Made by a program: the position numbers and the translations under genes
The notes under the pieces: generated by a model
What the model was told of the DNA's origin: nothing
Databases searched by the model: none
The model's input: the letters and a program-made list of their open reading frames with translations, nothing else
Shown: positions 1 to 7,142 of the stretch, in pieces
Layout of the letters: the number at the start of each line of letters is the position of its first letter
Numbering within the stretch: position 1 is the stretch's first letter
NCBI GenBank assembly: GCA_041399065.1
Contig: JAWKTN010000006.1
Span: 62,001 to 126,000, forward strand
Direction: 5' to 3'
Source: JAGQPD01 sp020426865
Lineage (GTDB): Bacteria > Planctomycetota > Planctomycetia > Pirellulales > Pirellulaceae
DNA: 64,000 bases

Positions 1-21
1 CCGAGCGGGCAGCAGACCTCA

Positions 22-1359
22 CTACAGCAAATCGCTGGCCAGGTCGGCCAGTGCCGAGCGTTCTCCGCGTTCCAGTGTAATATGCGCATAGAGCGATTGC
101 CCGACCATCCGGTTGATCAGGTAGGACATTCCATTGGATAGTGAATCCAAGTACGGTTGGTCAATCTGTTGGACGTCCCCAGTGAAGACGATTTTGGTCC
201 CCTCGCCAGCTCGAGTAATGATCGTCTTCACTTCGTGCGGTGTCAGGTTCTGCGCCTCGTCGACAATAAAGAACATTCGTTGCAGACTACGTCCGCGAAT
301 GTAGGACAACGGAGTAATCACCAGTTTCTCCGATTCCAGCATCTGAGCGATCTTCTGTGCCGACGCGTCCGTGTCTTTAAACTGGTGGCGGATCACGTTG
401 AGATTGTCGAACAAGGGTTGCATATAGGGATCGAGCTTTGCCTGGATATCGCCGGGGAGGAAGCCCAAGTCGCGGTTACTGAGCGGTACGACCGGACGCG
501 CGAGTAGGATTTGGCGGTAGCGCGATCGGCATTCCAGGGCCGCCGCCAGTGCCAGGAGCGTCTTCCCCGTGCCAGCCTTGCCGGATAACGTGACAAGCGG
601 GATCTCGTCGTTCATCAGCGCCTTCAGCGCAAATGATTGCTCGGCATTCCGTGGAGTTATCCCATAGGCCGTTGTCTTTTCAACTCGCACAAACGACTTC
701 GTCGACGCTCGATACGTCGCCAGTACCGACTTCGAACCATTCCGCAGAATAAAATTTTCGTTGGCGACCGGCGACGTCACGCTGGGCAATCCGAGCGAAT
801 CAACTTCGCCGCGATCGACATAAAACGGGTCGATCGATTCGGTGGCAATTCCTTCGACAATGCGTTTGCCGGTATACAACTTGTCGAAGCTCTCAACTTT
901 GTCGGTCTTATAGTCTTCTGCTTGCAGCCCCAAGGACTTGGCTTTCAAGCGGAGATTCGTATCCTTGGAAATGAGGACCACTTGCCGCGACGCGTTGTCG
1001 TCATGAAGCCAGCACGTGGCGCTAAGGATGCGATGGTCAGGCACATCTTGGAGAAACGCTTCGGCGACACGCGGATGCGGGCCTCGCGACAAGACGACCC
1101 GGATCGTGCCGCTGCTTTCGCCACGCGGCGCCCCTTCGACCGAAAGGATCGGCCCGGTCATCTCGTCCATCCGGCGCAAGAACTCGCGAGCGTGAAAATG
1201 TATTTCTTCGTTGCCCCGCTTGAACCGGTCCAGCTCTTCCAAGACCGTGATGGGAATCGCAACGTCGTGCTCGTCAAAGTTTCTGACGCAATTGGAATCG
1301 TGAAGAATTACGTTCGTATCAAGTACGAAGAGCTTAGGCCGACCTGACTCGTCAATCAT
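22..1359 (-). CDS. PIN-PhoH family ATPase (PhoH2/YlaK-like)
   Basis: A 445-residue protein with an N-terminal PIN nuclease domain (about residues 10-135; LDTN at 13-16 and SKDTN at 131-135 supply acidic residues) joined to a C-terminal PhoH ATPase domain (about 235-440). Walker A GKAGTGKT is at 260-267 and the Walker B-type DEAQN at 367-371. The length and domain order match PhoH2 proteins, which are RNA-unwinding and RNA-cleaving enzymes of the cytosol, sometimes toxin-antitoxin linked. No small antitoxin-like gene is visible upstream, so a housekeeping RNA-processing role is inferred. The gene stands alone. The 231-bp gap upstream shows no other gene. Confidence 0.93.
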   Translation of the reverse strand: MIDESGRPKLFVLDTNVILHDSNCVRNFDEHDVAIPITVLEELDRFKRGNEEIHFHAREFLRRMDEMTGPILSVEGAPRGESSGTIRVVLSRGPHPRVAEAFLQDVPDHRILSATCWLHDDNASRQVVLISKDTNLRLKAKSLGLQAEDYKTDKVESFDKLYTGKRIVEGIATESIDPFYVDRGEVDSLGLPSVTSPVANENFILRNGSKSVLATYRASTKSFVRVEKTTAYGITPRNAEQSFALKALMNDEIPLVTLSGKAGTGKTLLALAAALECRSRYRQILLARPVVPLSNRDLGFLPGDIQAKLDPYMQPLFDNLNVIRHQFKDTDASAQKIAQMLESEKLVITPLSYIRGRSLQRMFFIVDEAQNLTPHEVKTIITRAGEGTKIVFTGDVQQIDQPYLDSLSNGMSYLINRMVGQSLYAHITLERGERSALADLASDLL

Positions 1360-1590
1360 TGCACACTCCGTGGGCCGCTATCTTCAGCGCGTCCTGCGAC
1401 CAAGATCATACCGCCCAACAAAACCACGGGTCAACATCCAGGGTGCTTTCTCTTGCCGGTTTTTCCCTTAACTTAATTTTAGGCCAAAGGCCGACCCGTT
1501 GTCATAAAATCTTCAAAAACCAGACGGGCTTCGCGACAAATCCGTGAATTCCGCCGAGTTTTTCCGAGTCTCGTCGGTGCGGACAGCTTC

Positions 1591-2691
1591 TCACCGCCCC
1601 GTTTGCCAACGGCTGACCACCGCTCGATAACCGAGGTAGAACGGCCCTAAACCCAAAACCATCACGATCGCCCCGCCCAGGACCAACTGCCAGATTGGCG
1701 TGTGTTCCTTGGCGCGACGGACACCATCGGTCGCGTTCTCGCGCGAAATAAGAAACAACTCGGCAGCAGGATTCGATTGCCGAAGTTCTTCCAGCACGCC
1801 GTCGCTGTACTCGAATCGCGTAAGTGTTAACTCGGCCAAATTGTCCAATCGCTGCAGCTGTAACACACCAGCGTCTCCGATCGCTGTCTCTGATAGGTCG
1901 AGTCGCTGTAGGCGGTCAAATACGACAAGCGTTTCGATCGCTTGAGCCGTAATTGCCGTGCGAGAAAGATCCAGCCGCTGCAAGGCAGGACAGCCTGCAA
2001 GCTTCGCGATCCCCCAATCCGTAATCTGAGTACCTCGCAACCGAAGTTCGATCAGTTTGTCGTTGCCAACGATCGCATCAAGTCCTGCGTCCGTGATCGA
2101 CGTACCATTGAGGTTCAAGCGAAACCGTTCATTGTGATCGAGAGCGGGCTTCAGCTCGAGCAGCTGGCCGTCGTTCAGTCCTGAACCCGAAAAGTCGATC
2201 CTCACCACGCGATCGTGACTTGTATCGCTTTCAGGATACTCGTAGGCAAGATCGGCACCGGCACGAGCAAATGGCGTAAGACGGTAACTCTCCACAATTG
2301 GCTGGGCAAAGTTGACAACTATCAACAGCAATACAACCCACAGCAGAGCGCGCGTCCAAATGGTGGCGCCTCGGTAAAACCTGGGGAGAAGCCGAGTTAC
2401 CCCGTTGCCGGTAGGAACATTCGTCGCATGGGTGCTGTCCATGAATAGCAGTGCCACCGCCACGCCGAGTGCATACCACAAGTATCCGGAGTATGAGTAC
2501 GCCCGTCGCACGTCTAGTGGATAGTCCCCTAATATTTCAAGAGACTGAGCGATCGCGCCGAGCAACAAGAATGGAACGAGCAGCACCACCGGAACGAGGG
2601 CCAACGACGTAAGCCAAGCAACCGCGAGACCGACCGTGATGGCGACGGCCGCTTCGGTAACCGTCATCGGTTTACGCCACGACGACTTCAT
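1591..2691 (-). CDS. leucine-rich-repeat membrane protein
   Basis: A 366-residue membrane protein. Two or three hydrophobic segments lie in the first 130 residues and another close to the C-terminus (about 335-355). The middle (about 165-310) holds irregular leucine-rich repeats of the type LxELxLxGTxITDxG and LxRLDLSxTAI, roughly 23-24 residues each, typical of bacterial GALA/RI-like LRRs. The repeats are probably extracytoplasmic and bind a partner; no enzymatic motif is seen. It is transcribed alone and divergently from the NHL protein downstream. The function is unknown. Confidence 0.8.
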   Translation of the reverse strand: MKSSWRKPMTVTEAAVAITVGLAVAWLTSLALVPVVLLVPFLLLGAIAQSLEILGDYPLDVRRAYSYSGYLWYALGVAVALLFMDSTHATNVPTGNGVTRLLPRFYRGATIWTRALLWVVLLLIVVNFAQPIVESYRLTPFARAGADLAYEYPESDTSHDRVVRIDFSGSGLNDGQLLELKPALDHNERFRLNLNGTSITDAGLDAIVGNDKLIELRLRGTQITDWGIAKLAGCPALQRLDLSRTAITAQAIETLVVFDRLQRLDLSETAIGDAGVLQLQRLDNLAELTLTRFEYSDGVLEELRQSNPAAELFLISRENATDGVRRAKEHTPIWQLVLGGAIVMVLGLGPFYLGYRAVVSRWQTGR

Positions 2692-3027
2692 TGCCTATTC
2701 AACTCCAGGTTCGCGATAACTCGAGACTCGCAAGTATACCGAATTCCCGCCCGTCATTGGGGCACGCAGTGTTCGACGCTGCCACACTGTGTGCCGCCGA
2801 CGCCAAGGGGTGGAATACCTCGAACCAACAAGTATTGGCAGTGTGCCGTTTCAATTCTGCAGGTTTTTGCGTGCCACGTGGTATCCGATCGATACCGCCT
2901 TGCATTTGGGTTTAAAGACCCGGATACTATGCACACGCTGATGCGGCCAACGTGGCCGACGAATGGGGGGCCCCGCCAACATTGTGGGTCATAACCGATA
3001 CCGTGACTTTTCGCAGGAATCAACGCT
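2692..3027. other. intergenic region with dispersed repeat copy
   Basis: A 336-bp divergent intergenic region between the LRR protein and the NHL protein. No gene was found. It contains one copy of a dispersed repeat at 2814-2836, whose reverse complement includes TTGGTTCGAGGTATT; other copies are at 40.4, 40.5, 45.3, 54.4 and 62.8 kb. The copy is flanked on both sides by related GCAGTGTG/CACACTG-like words, so a larger hairpin is possible. Confidence 0.6.
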
Positions 3028-4032
3028 ATGGACCATTGTCGAAACTTCTTCCTTACCGCCATCGTTCTTCTTGTCGGTCTTCACGCGTGCGCCGCAGACA
3101 AACCGCAACCTGTTCGCATGGGTTGCGGCATGATGACGTTCGATACGGTTCCCGGGTGGGGGCTGCGCCCCGACGGTCAGTCGGCGCTGGGATCGACTCA
3201 CGGTTCGGTCGTTGTCGATAAAGCGGGAAACATCTACACCAGTGCCGCGAAAGGCGTCATTGTGTTCACACCTGACGGGGGAGTCGTGCAGCAGTATCTG
3301 GGCGACGACTACACGAACATCCACGATATGGAAATCCGCGACGAAGACGGGACGGAATTCATCTACGGGGCCCGCAACAACAACGCCGAAGGGATCAAGT
3401 TCAACGCACATACCGGCGAAGTAGTTTTGCGGTTGCCATTCCCCAAGGAATCGGGATTGGATCTAAAGAAATTCAACCCCACCGCTATTACGGTGGCGCC
3501 GAACGGCGATATTTTTCTGTCAGATGGCTACGCCAGCAATCACATCTTCAAGTTCGACAAGACTGGCAAGTATCTGATGCACTTTGGCACCAAAGGGAAT
3601 GATCTGAAACAATTCAACACCGCCCACGGCATGACACTTGACACTCGCTATGATCCGCCGCGATTGTTGATCTGTGATCGCAATCACGAACCGAAGGGCC
3701 GCCTCCTGCACTACGATCTGGACGGCAACTACATCGACGAAGTCATCACCGGACTTGGAATGCCTACGTCGGCCGCTGTCCAAGGTGACTATGTCTCCGT
3801 ACCCGATCTGCAAGGCCGACTCGTGATTCTCGACAAGAACAATACCATCATGGCTGTACTCGGCCATAACCCCGATCCCGCGCGAGGGGGAAGCTACAAT
3901 ATTCCGCAAGATCAATGGATCGAGGGGATTTTCAGTGGTACCCACGGTTCGTATTGGGATAAAGACGGCAATCTCTATGTCCAGGACTGGAACGTGTCCG
4001 GGCGGATCATGAAGTTGGTGCGGGTCAAATAG
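3028..4032 (+). CDS. secreted NHL-repeat beta-propeller protein
   Basis: A 334-residue protein with a Sec signal peptide (MDHCRN... to about residue 23, hydrophobic core FFLTAIVLLVGLHAC). The rest reads as a six-bladed propeller of NHL/SGL type, with recurring motifs such as DxxGNIYTS, PNGDIFLSDGYASNHIFKFDKTG and KDGNLYVQDWN. Proteins of this type in planctomycetes are often annotated as peptidyl-alpha-hydroxyglycine alpha-amidating lyase-like, but the catalytic residues cannot be confirmed by eye. It probably acts in the periplasm or outside the cell. It converges on the retron reverse transcriptase gene, with only 16 bp between the stop codons. Confidence 0.8.
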   Translation: MDHCRNFFLTAIVLLVGLHACAADKPQPVRMGCGMMTFDTVPGWGLRPDGQSALGSTHGSVVVDKAGNIYTSAAKGVIVFTPDGGVVQQYLGDDYTNIHDMEIRDEDGTEFIYGARNNNAEGIKFNAHTGEVVLRLPFPKESGLDLKKFNPTAITVAPNGDIFLSDGYASNHIFKFDKTGKYLMHFGTKGNDLKQFNTAHGMTLDTRYDPPRLLICDRNHEPKGRLLHYDLDGNYIDEVITGLGMPTSAAVQGDYVSVPDLQGRLVILDKNNTIMAVLGHNPDPARGGSYNIPQDQWIEGIFSGTHGSYWDKDGNLYVQDWNVSGRIMKLVRVK

Positions 4033-4048
4033 TAGAACGATTGGCGTC

Positions 4049-5179
4049 CTATGTCGGCCATTGAATCCGCTCAAAGAGCTGACGCAGTTTATTGCCACGC
4101 TCCGGGTGCACGCTTTCGACAAAGGCAATGCGCCCGGATAGATGGGCGCGAAAATCATTGCGACGATCGCGATTCTGGCCGTCCGGACCGTGTCGTACAC
4201 AATTCGTCAGGATGGCCTTGAGCACGTCGTAGTCTGTGCGGGTGATATTCAATCGGTCGTTGACGACCAAGCCGGTCAAGAACTGCCGTCCCGCGCTCGG
4301 CATCACTCGGGTCTTGCGGAAATGGATTCGAAAACCTTCTTCCATGACGATGGCGTAGATGTACGGCAAGCGACGGTGGATATCGCGCGTCGCCGGGGAA
4401 TCGCTGGAGAACGCCAAGTCATCGGCGTAACGCGTGTACGTTAGCTCCATCTTTCGAGCCAATCCGGATAGCCGGCAATCCAGCCGAAACGCGGCAAGAT
4501 TGGCGAGCGTGGGCGATGAGGGAGCGCCCTGGGGCAAATGGGGTGTTGCATATAGGGCCTCGATATAGCGCAAGCGTTGCCGCGGCAACTGCTCCCTCAT
4601 GTCCTGCCACACATCGTGGGGTGCCGAGTTGGTACATAATCCTGCCAACAATACCGAAACGGCGTCGGGATAACCCGCACTCTGAAAAATGCCACGTACC
4701 CACGACCGCGTCACGGTAGGAAAAAAATCCTCCAGGTCAATCTTCGTAACGCACGCCCGGCCGACATGTGGGGCTGCGAACGTGTTGATCGACTTGCCGC
4801 GACGAAATCCGTGAACCGATTCGTGGACAGGAATCTGCGACAGAATTTCCGAGGAGATTTGTCGCTGTATTGCCTTCAACCGCGACTTGGGTGCCTCGAT
4901 CAAACGCACGGCCCCGAATCGTTTGGATAACACGCGATAACAGTAATGCCTCGAACGCCCACGACCGGGTGTATACTCGAGCGACCGGATGTCAGCCAGC
5001 CAATCCAATTGTTTGAACGATACGTTCAGCCATGCGGCTAGTTCGCGTGGTGTGCGTATTTCAGGGACATGCCACTGACTGGCAGCCGACACCGGTCGCA
5101 TTTCGGTCCCCCGCGGCCGCCAGGAAACGACCCGCGGCTTGACCCTGTCTCTATCCTGCGGACCACTTTGGTTCGCCAT
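4049..5179 (-). CDS. retron-type reverse transcriptase
   Basis: A 376-residue RT. The ATG at 5179 is preferred because AAAGG lies about 8 nt upstream; the frame stays open to 5392 but that part reads as non-coding. RT motifs are in order: KIDLEDFF at 146-153 (first catalytic Asp), LPQGAPSSP at 215-223, TRYADD at 249-254 (catalytic Asp pair) and LTGLVVN at 301-307, the retron counterpart of the VTG motif. The closing FRAHLSGRIAFV...NKLRQLFERIQW stretch is as I remember it from myxobacterial Mx162/Sa163-type retron RTs. No maturase or endonuclease domain is present, which argues against a group II intron. By family, retron RTs make msDNA from an upstream ncRNA and often serve in anti-phage defence. 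A structured leader lies directly upstream; no separate effector is recognisable next to it. Confidence 0.9.
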   Translation of the reverse strand: MANQSGPQDRDRVKPRVVSWRPRGTEMRPVSAASQWHVPEIRTPRELAAWLNVSFKQLDWLADIRSLEYTPGRGRSRHYCYRVLSKRFGAVRLIEAPKSRLKAIQRQISSEILSQIPVHESVHGFRRGKSINTFAAPHVGRACVTKIDLEDFFPTVTRSWVRGIFQSAGYPDAVSVLLAGLCTNSAPHDVWQDMREQLPRQRLRYIEALYATPHLPQGAPSSPTLANLAAFRLDCRLSGLARKMELTYTRYADDLAFSSDSPATRDIHRRLPYIYAIVMEEGFRIHFRKTRVMPSAGRQFLTGLVVNDRLNITRTDYDVLKAILTNCVRHGPDGQNRDRRNDFRAHLSGRIAFVESVHPERGNKLRQLFERIQWPT

Positions 5180-5279
5180 GACCAAGCCTTTCAAATCGCC
5201 GTCGCGCCGTTCGCAAGATGCGACGCATATGGGTTGTTCACGCGCGGTAACAAGGCTGCCGGCGACAGAATGCAACAAC

Positions 5280-5460
5280 GAGTCTGGTTGGGCGTGAGCG
5301 GCTATGCGAAGGCTCGCATCTTTGCTCACGCCACGAGATGTCACTCCTTCACGGTTCCCTGGGGTAACCCCAGAGAGTTTCCACCGGCACATCGGCTAGT
5401 CGAAACAAGCTTGACGCATTCCGCCACCGCGCAGCCCAACCGAGTATCGCAGATTGCGTC
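5280..5460 (-). ncRNA. candidate retron msr-msd RNA
   Basis: The region between the arsM stop and the RT start folds well on the RT strand. Read on the minus strand, GGTTGGGC (5441-5434) can pair with GCCCAACC (5293-5286), as a1/a2 ends would. Inside is a 9-bp stem with a TTA loop (5376-5356), capped by a CGGT/ACCG stem. A long hairpin follows: GGCGTGAGC (5332-5324) pairs perfectly with GCTCACGCC (5299-5291), and within it ATGCGA/TCGCAT (5319-5304) closes a 4-nt loop, resembling an msd stem. GACGCA/TGCGTC (5460-5413) may form another helix. A TAGC (5398-5395) precedes the first hairpin and could hold the branching G. The exact ends and the a1/a2 assignment are inferred. Confidence 0.5.
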
Positions 5461-5486
5461 AATGGGAGCAACGCGCGGCGCTCGAC

Positions 5487-6386
5487 TTAGCGCCCCTTAA
5501 CAGCAAAGACCCGGACGCTCGCGGCGTACTGATTCACATCATGGCGCCGCAATAGTTCGGCCAACTGTGCATGAACCTGGCTGACGACGGCCTTGCTGGG
5601 TTGGCAGCATCCGCCCGGTTCGACTACCGCCAACGAGTCGTTACTCTCGGGCGCCGGGGCACAGCAGGCGGCATTTTCTGCCTTGGCGTAGGCGTTCAAG
5701 TCGGCACCGGTGTCCACGATCTCCACCGCTGAAAACCCCGCTTCAAGCAATAGCTCGTGATAGTCGTCGATGGGGATCGCACCGGCAATACAGCCAATGT
5801 AAGCCGCTACGCTTTCGCGAATCTCATCAGGAAGCATCGTCTTCAAGGCAATGTCGCTGACGGCAACGCGTCCTCCTGGCTTCAGCACGCGATGAACCTC
5901 CCGCAACACAGCCGACTTGTCGGGAGCAAGATTGATCACGCAATTGCTGATCACACAGTCGACCGATCCGTCAGGCAATGGAATCTGGTCGATCGTCGAT
6001 TGGTGGAATTCAACGTTTTCAATCGGCTGACCGGCGCTCCCCTTTGCGGCATTGCGTCTTGCCAGTTCGATCATCTCGTGACTCATGTCGATTCCGACCG
6101 CCTTCCCCAACGGGGCCACCTTGGGGGCAGCCAGCAACACGTCCAAGCCACCACCGCAACCCAAATCGACGACAACTTCGCCGGGCCGTAGTCTGGCCGT
6201 GGCCACCGGGTTGCCACACGAGAGGCCCATGTTAGCCTCCGCCGGAATCGATGACAGTTCAGTGGCCGTGTAGCCAAATGCCTCCGCCACCGCTCGGACC
6301 CCCGCGTGATCGCTGGAAAGACCTCGCTTCGCTACCGAAGAATATTGCGAATTCACTTGATCGAGAATCGTCTGTTTGTCCGTCAT
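5487..6386 (-). CDS. arsM: arsenite S-adenosylmethionine methyltransferase
   Basis: A 299-residue class I SAM methyltransferase. The SAM-binding glycine motif VVDLGCGGGLD is at about 72-82. The signature NMGLSCGNP (Cys57) and two further cysteines, in SNCVIN (Cys149) and YIGCIAG (Cys199), lie 50 residues apart, as in characterised ArsM enzymes, where such a cysteine triad binds As(III). A C-terminal extension carries two CC pairs (241-242 and 260-261), also typical of bacterial ArsM. It methylates arsenite to volatile methylarsenicals in the cytosol. It lies 54 bp behind arsC on the same strand, so the two are likely one operon. No arsR or arsenite pump is in view. Confidence 0.95.
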   Translation of the reverse strand: MTDKQTILDQVNSQYSSVAKRGLSSDHAGVRAVAEAFGYTATELSSIPAEANMGLSCGNPVATARLRPGEVVVDLGCGGGLDVLLAAPKVAPLGKAVGIDMSHEMIELARRNAAKGSAGQPIENVEFHQSTIDQIPLPDGSVDCVISNCVINLAPDKSAVLREVHRVLKPGGRVAVSDIALKTMLPDEIRESVAAYIGCIAGAIPIDDYHELLLEAGFSAVEIVDTGADLNAYAKAENAACCAPAPESNDSLAVVEPGGCCQPSKAVVSQVHAQLAELLRRHDVNQYAASVRVFAVKGR

Positions 6387-6440
6387 GATCTCATCCGTTC
6401 ATTTCACATTCCGGTCGATGAAAGGCTCACGCTCTACCCA

Positions 6441-6872
6441 TTAGCCTACATCCTTTAGCAAATTCGGCAACCCCGCCACGAATTCACGGATCTCGTCCCG
6501 CACTCGCCGGTAATGCACCAGACGTTCCTCGTCCGTCGCGGCTGAACTCGCCAGTTTCGGCGGATCATCGAATTGATGACGAATGATCTGGGCATCACCC
6601 CGAAATGTCGGACAAGTTTCCGCCGCATGATCACAAACCGCTATAACATAGTCAAAGGGAATCTCGGCCAGCTCGTCGACATGCTTCGAGTACTGTCCGC
6701 CAATATCCACTCCCGCCTCGGCCATCACCGACATGGCGTACGGATTCATGCCGTGCGTAGCAACTCCCGCCGAATAGGCCTCAACGTCATCGGCAATCAA
6801 ATGCCGCGCCCAACCCTCGGCCATCTGGCTGCGGCATGAATTGCCAGTACATAAAAATAAAACCTTCAACAT
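6441..6872 (-). CDS. arsC: arsenate reductase, thioredoxin-coupled type
   Basis: A 143-residue protein of the low-molecular-weight phosphatase fold. The ATG at 6872 is chosen because AGGAG lies 8 nt upstream; the reading frame continues 10 codons further without such a site. The P-loop CTGNSCR (Cys8 to Arg14) is the CX5R nucleophile loop, and Cys80 and Cys87 (VCDHAAETC) complete the thiol relay of pI258-type ArsC. It reduces As(V) to As(III) in the cytosol, which would feed the ArsM encoded just downstream. As first gene of the operon its promoter should lie within 6873-7040. Confidence 0.95.
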   Translation of the reverse strand: MLKVLFLCTGNSCRSQMAEGWARHLIADDVEAYSAGVATHGMNPYAMSVMAEAGVDIGGQYSKHVDELAEIPFDYVIAVCDHAAETCPTFRGDAQIIRHQFDDPPKLASSAATDEERLVHYRRVRDEIREFVAGLPNLLKDVG

Positions 6873-7080
6873 GCAACGAACTCCTGTACCATTGATCCCC
6901 AACTTTTGAAAGCACGCCGACCATCAGCAAATCCAAACGCCTTCGCAGGTATCTTCGGCCATCGAGCTGCGCCCGTCAATGCAGTTCCGTGGCTCGGTGG
7001 CTCCGCGAAATATTTCGCCCGCGAATGAACGAGAAGCTCAATGGGATTTGCCACCGCGTGTTGTGTAATGGTAAATTGGG

Positions 7081-7102
7081 ACGGCTGGGACAGCCGTGGA
7101 AC
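7081..7102. repeat. palindromic intergenic repeat (single copy)
   Basis: ACGGCTGGGACAGCCGT followed by GGAAC, a perfect hairpin-forming element of the same family as those at 36.06, 48.63, 55.02 and 61.2 kb. It sits just upstream of the GTG start of the following secreted protein. Confidence 0.75.
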
Positions 7103-7142
7103 ATTGGCGTTCGAAATAACGTCTGCAATCGTGGGTGCGACA

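Noticed and set aside
4049..5179. Group II intron reverse transcriptase
   Set aside because: There is no maturase (X) or endonuclease domain, no intron-like domain V structure was seen, and the LTG motif and short length fit retrons.
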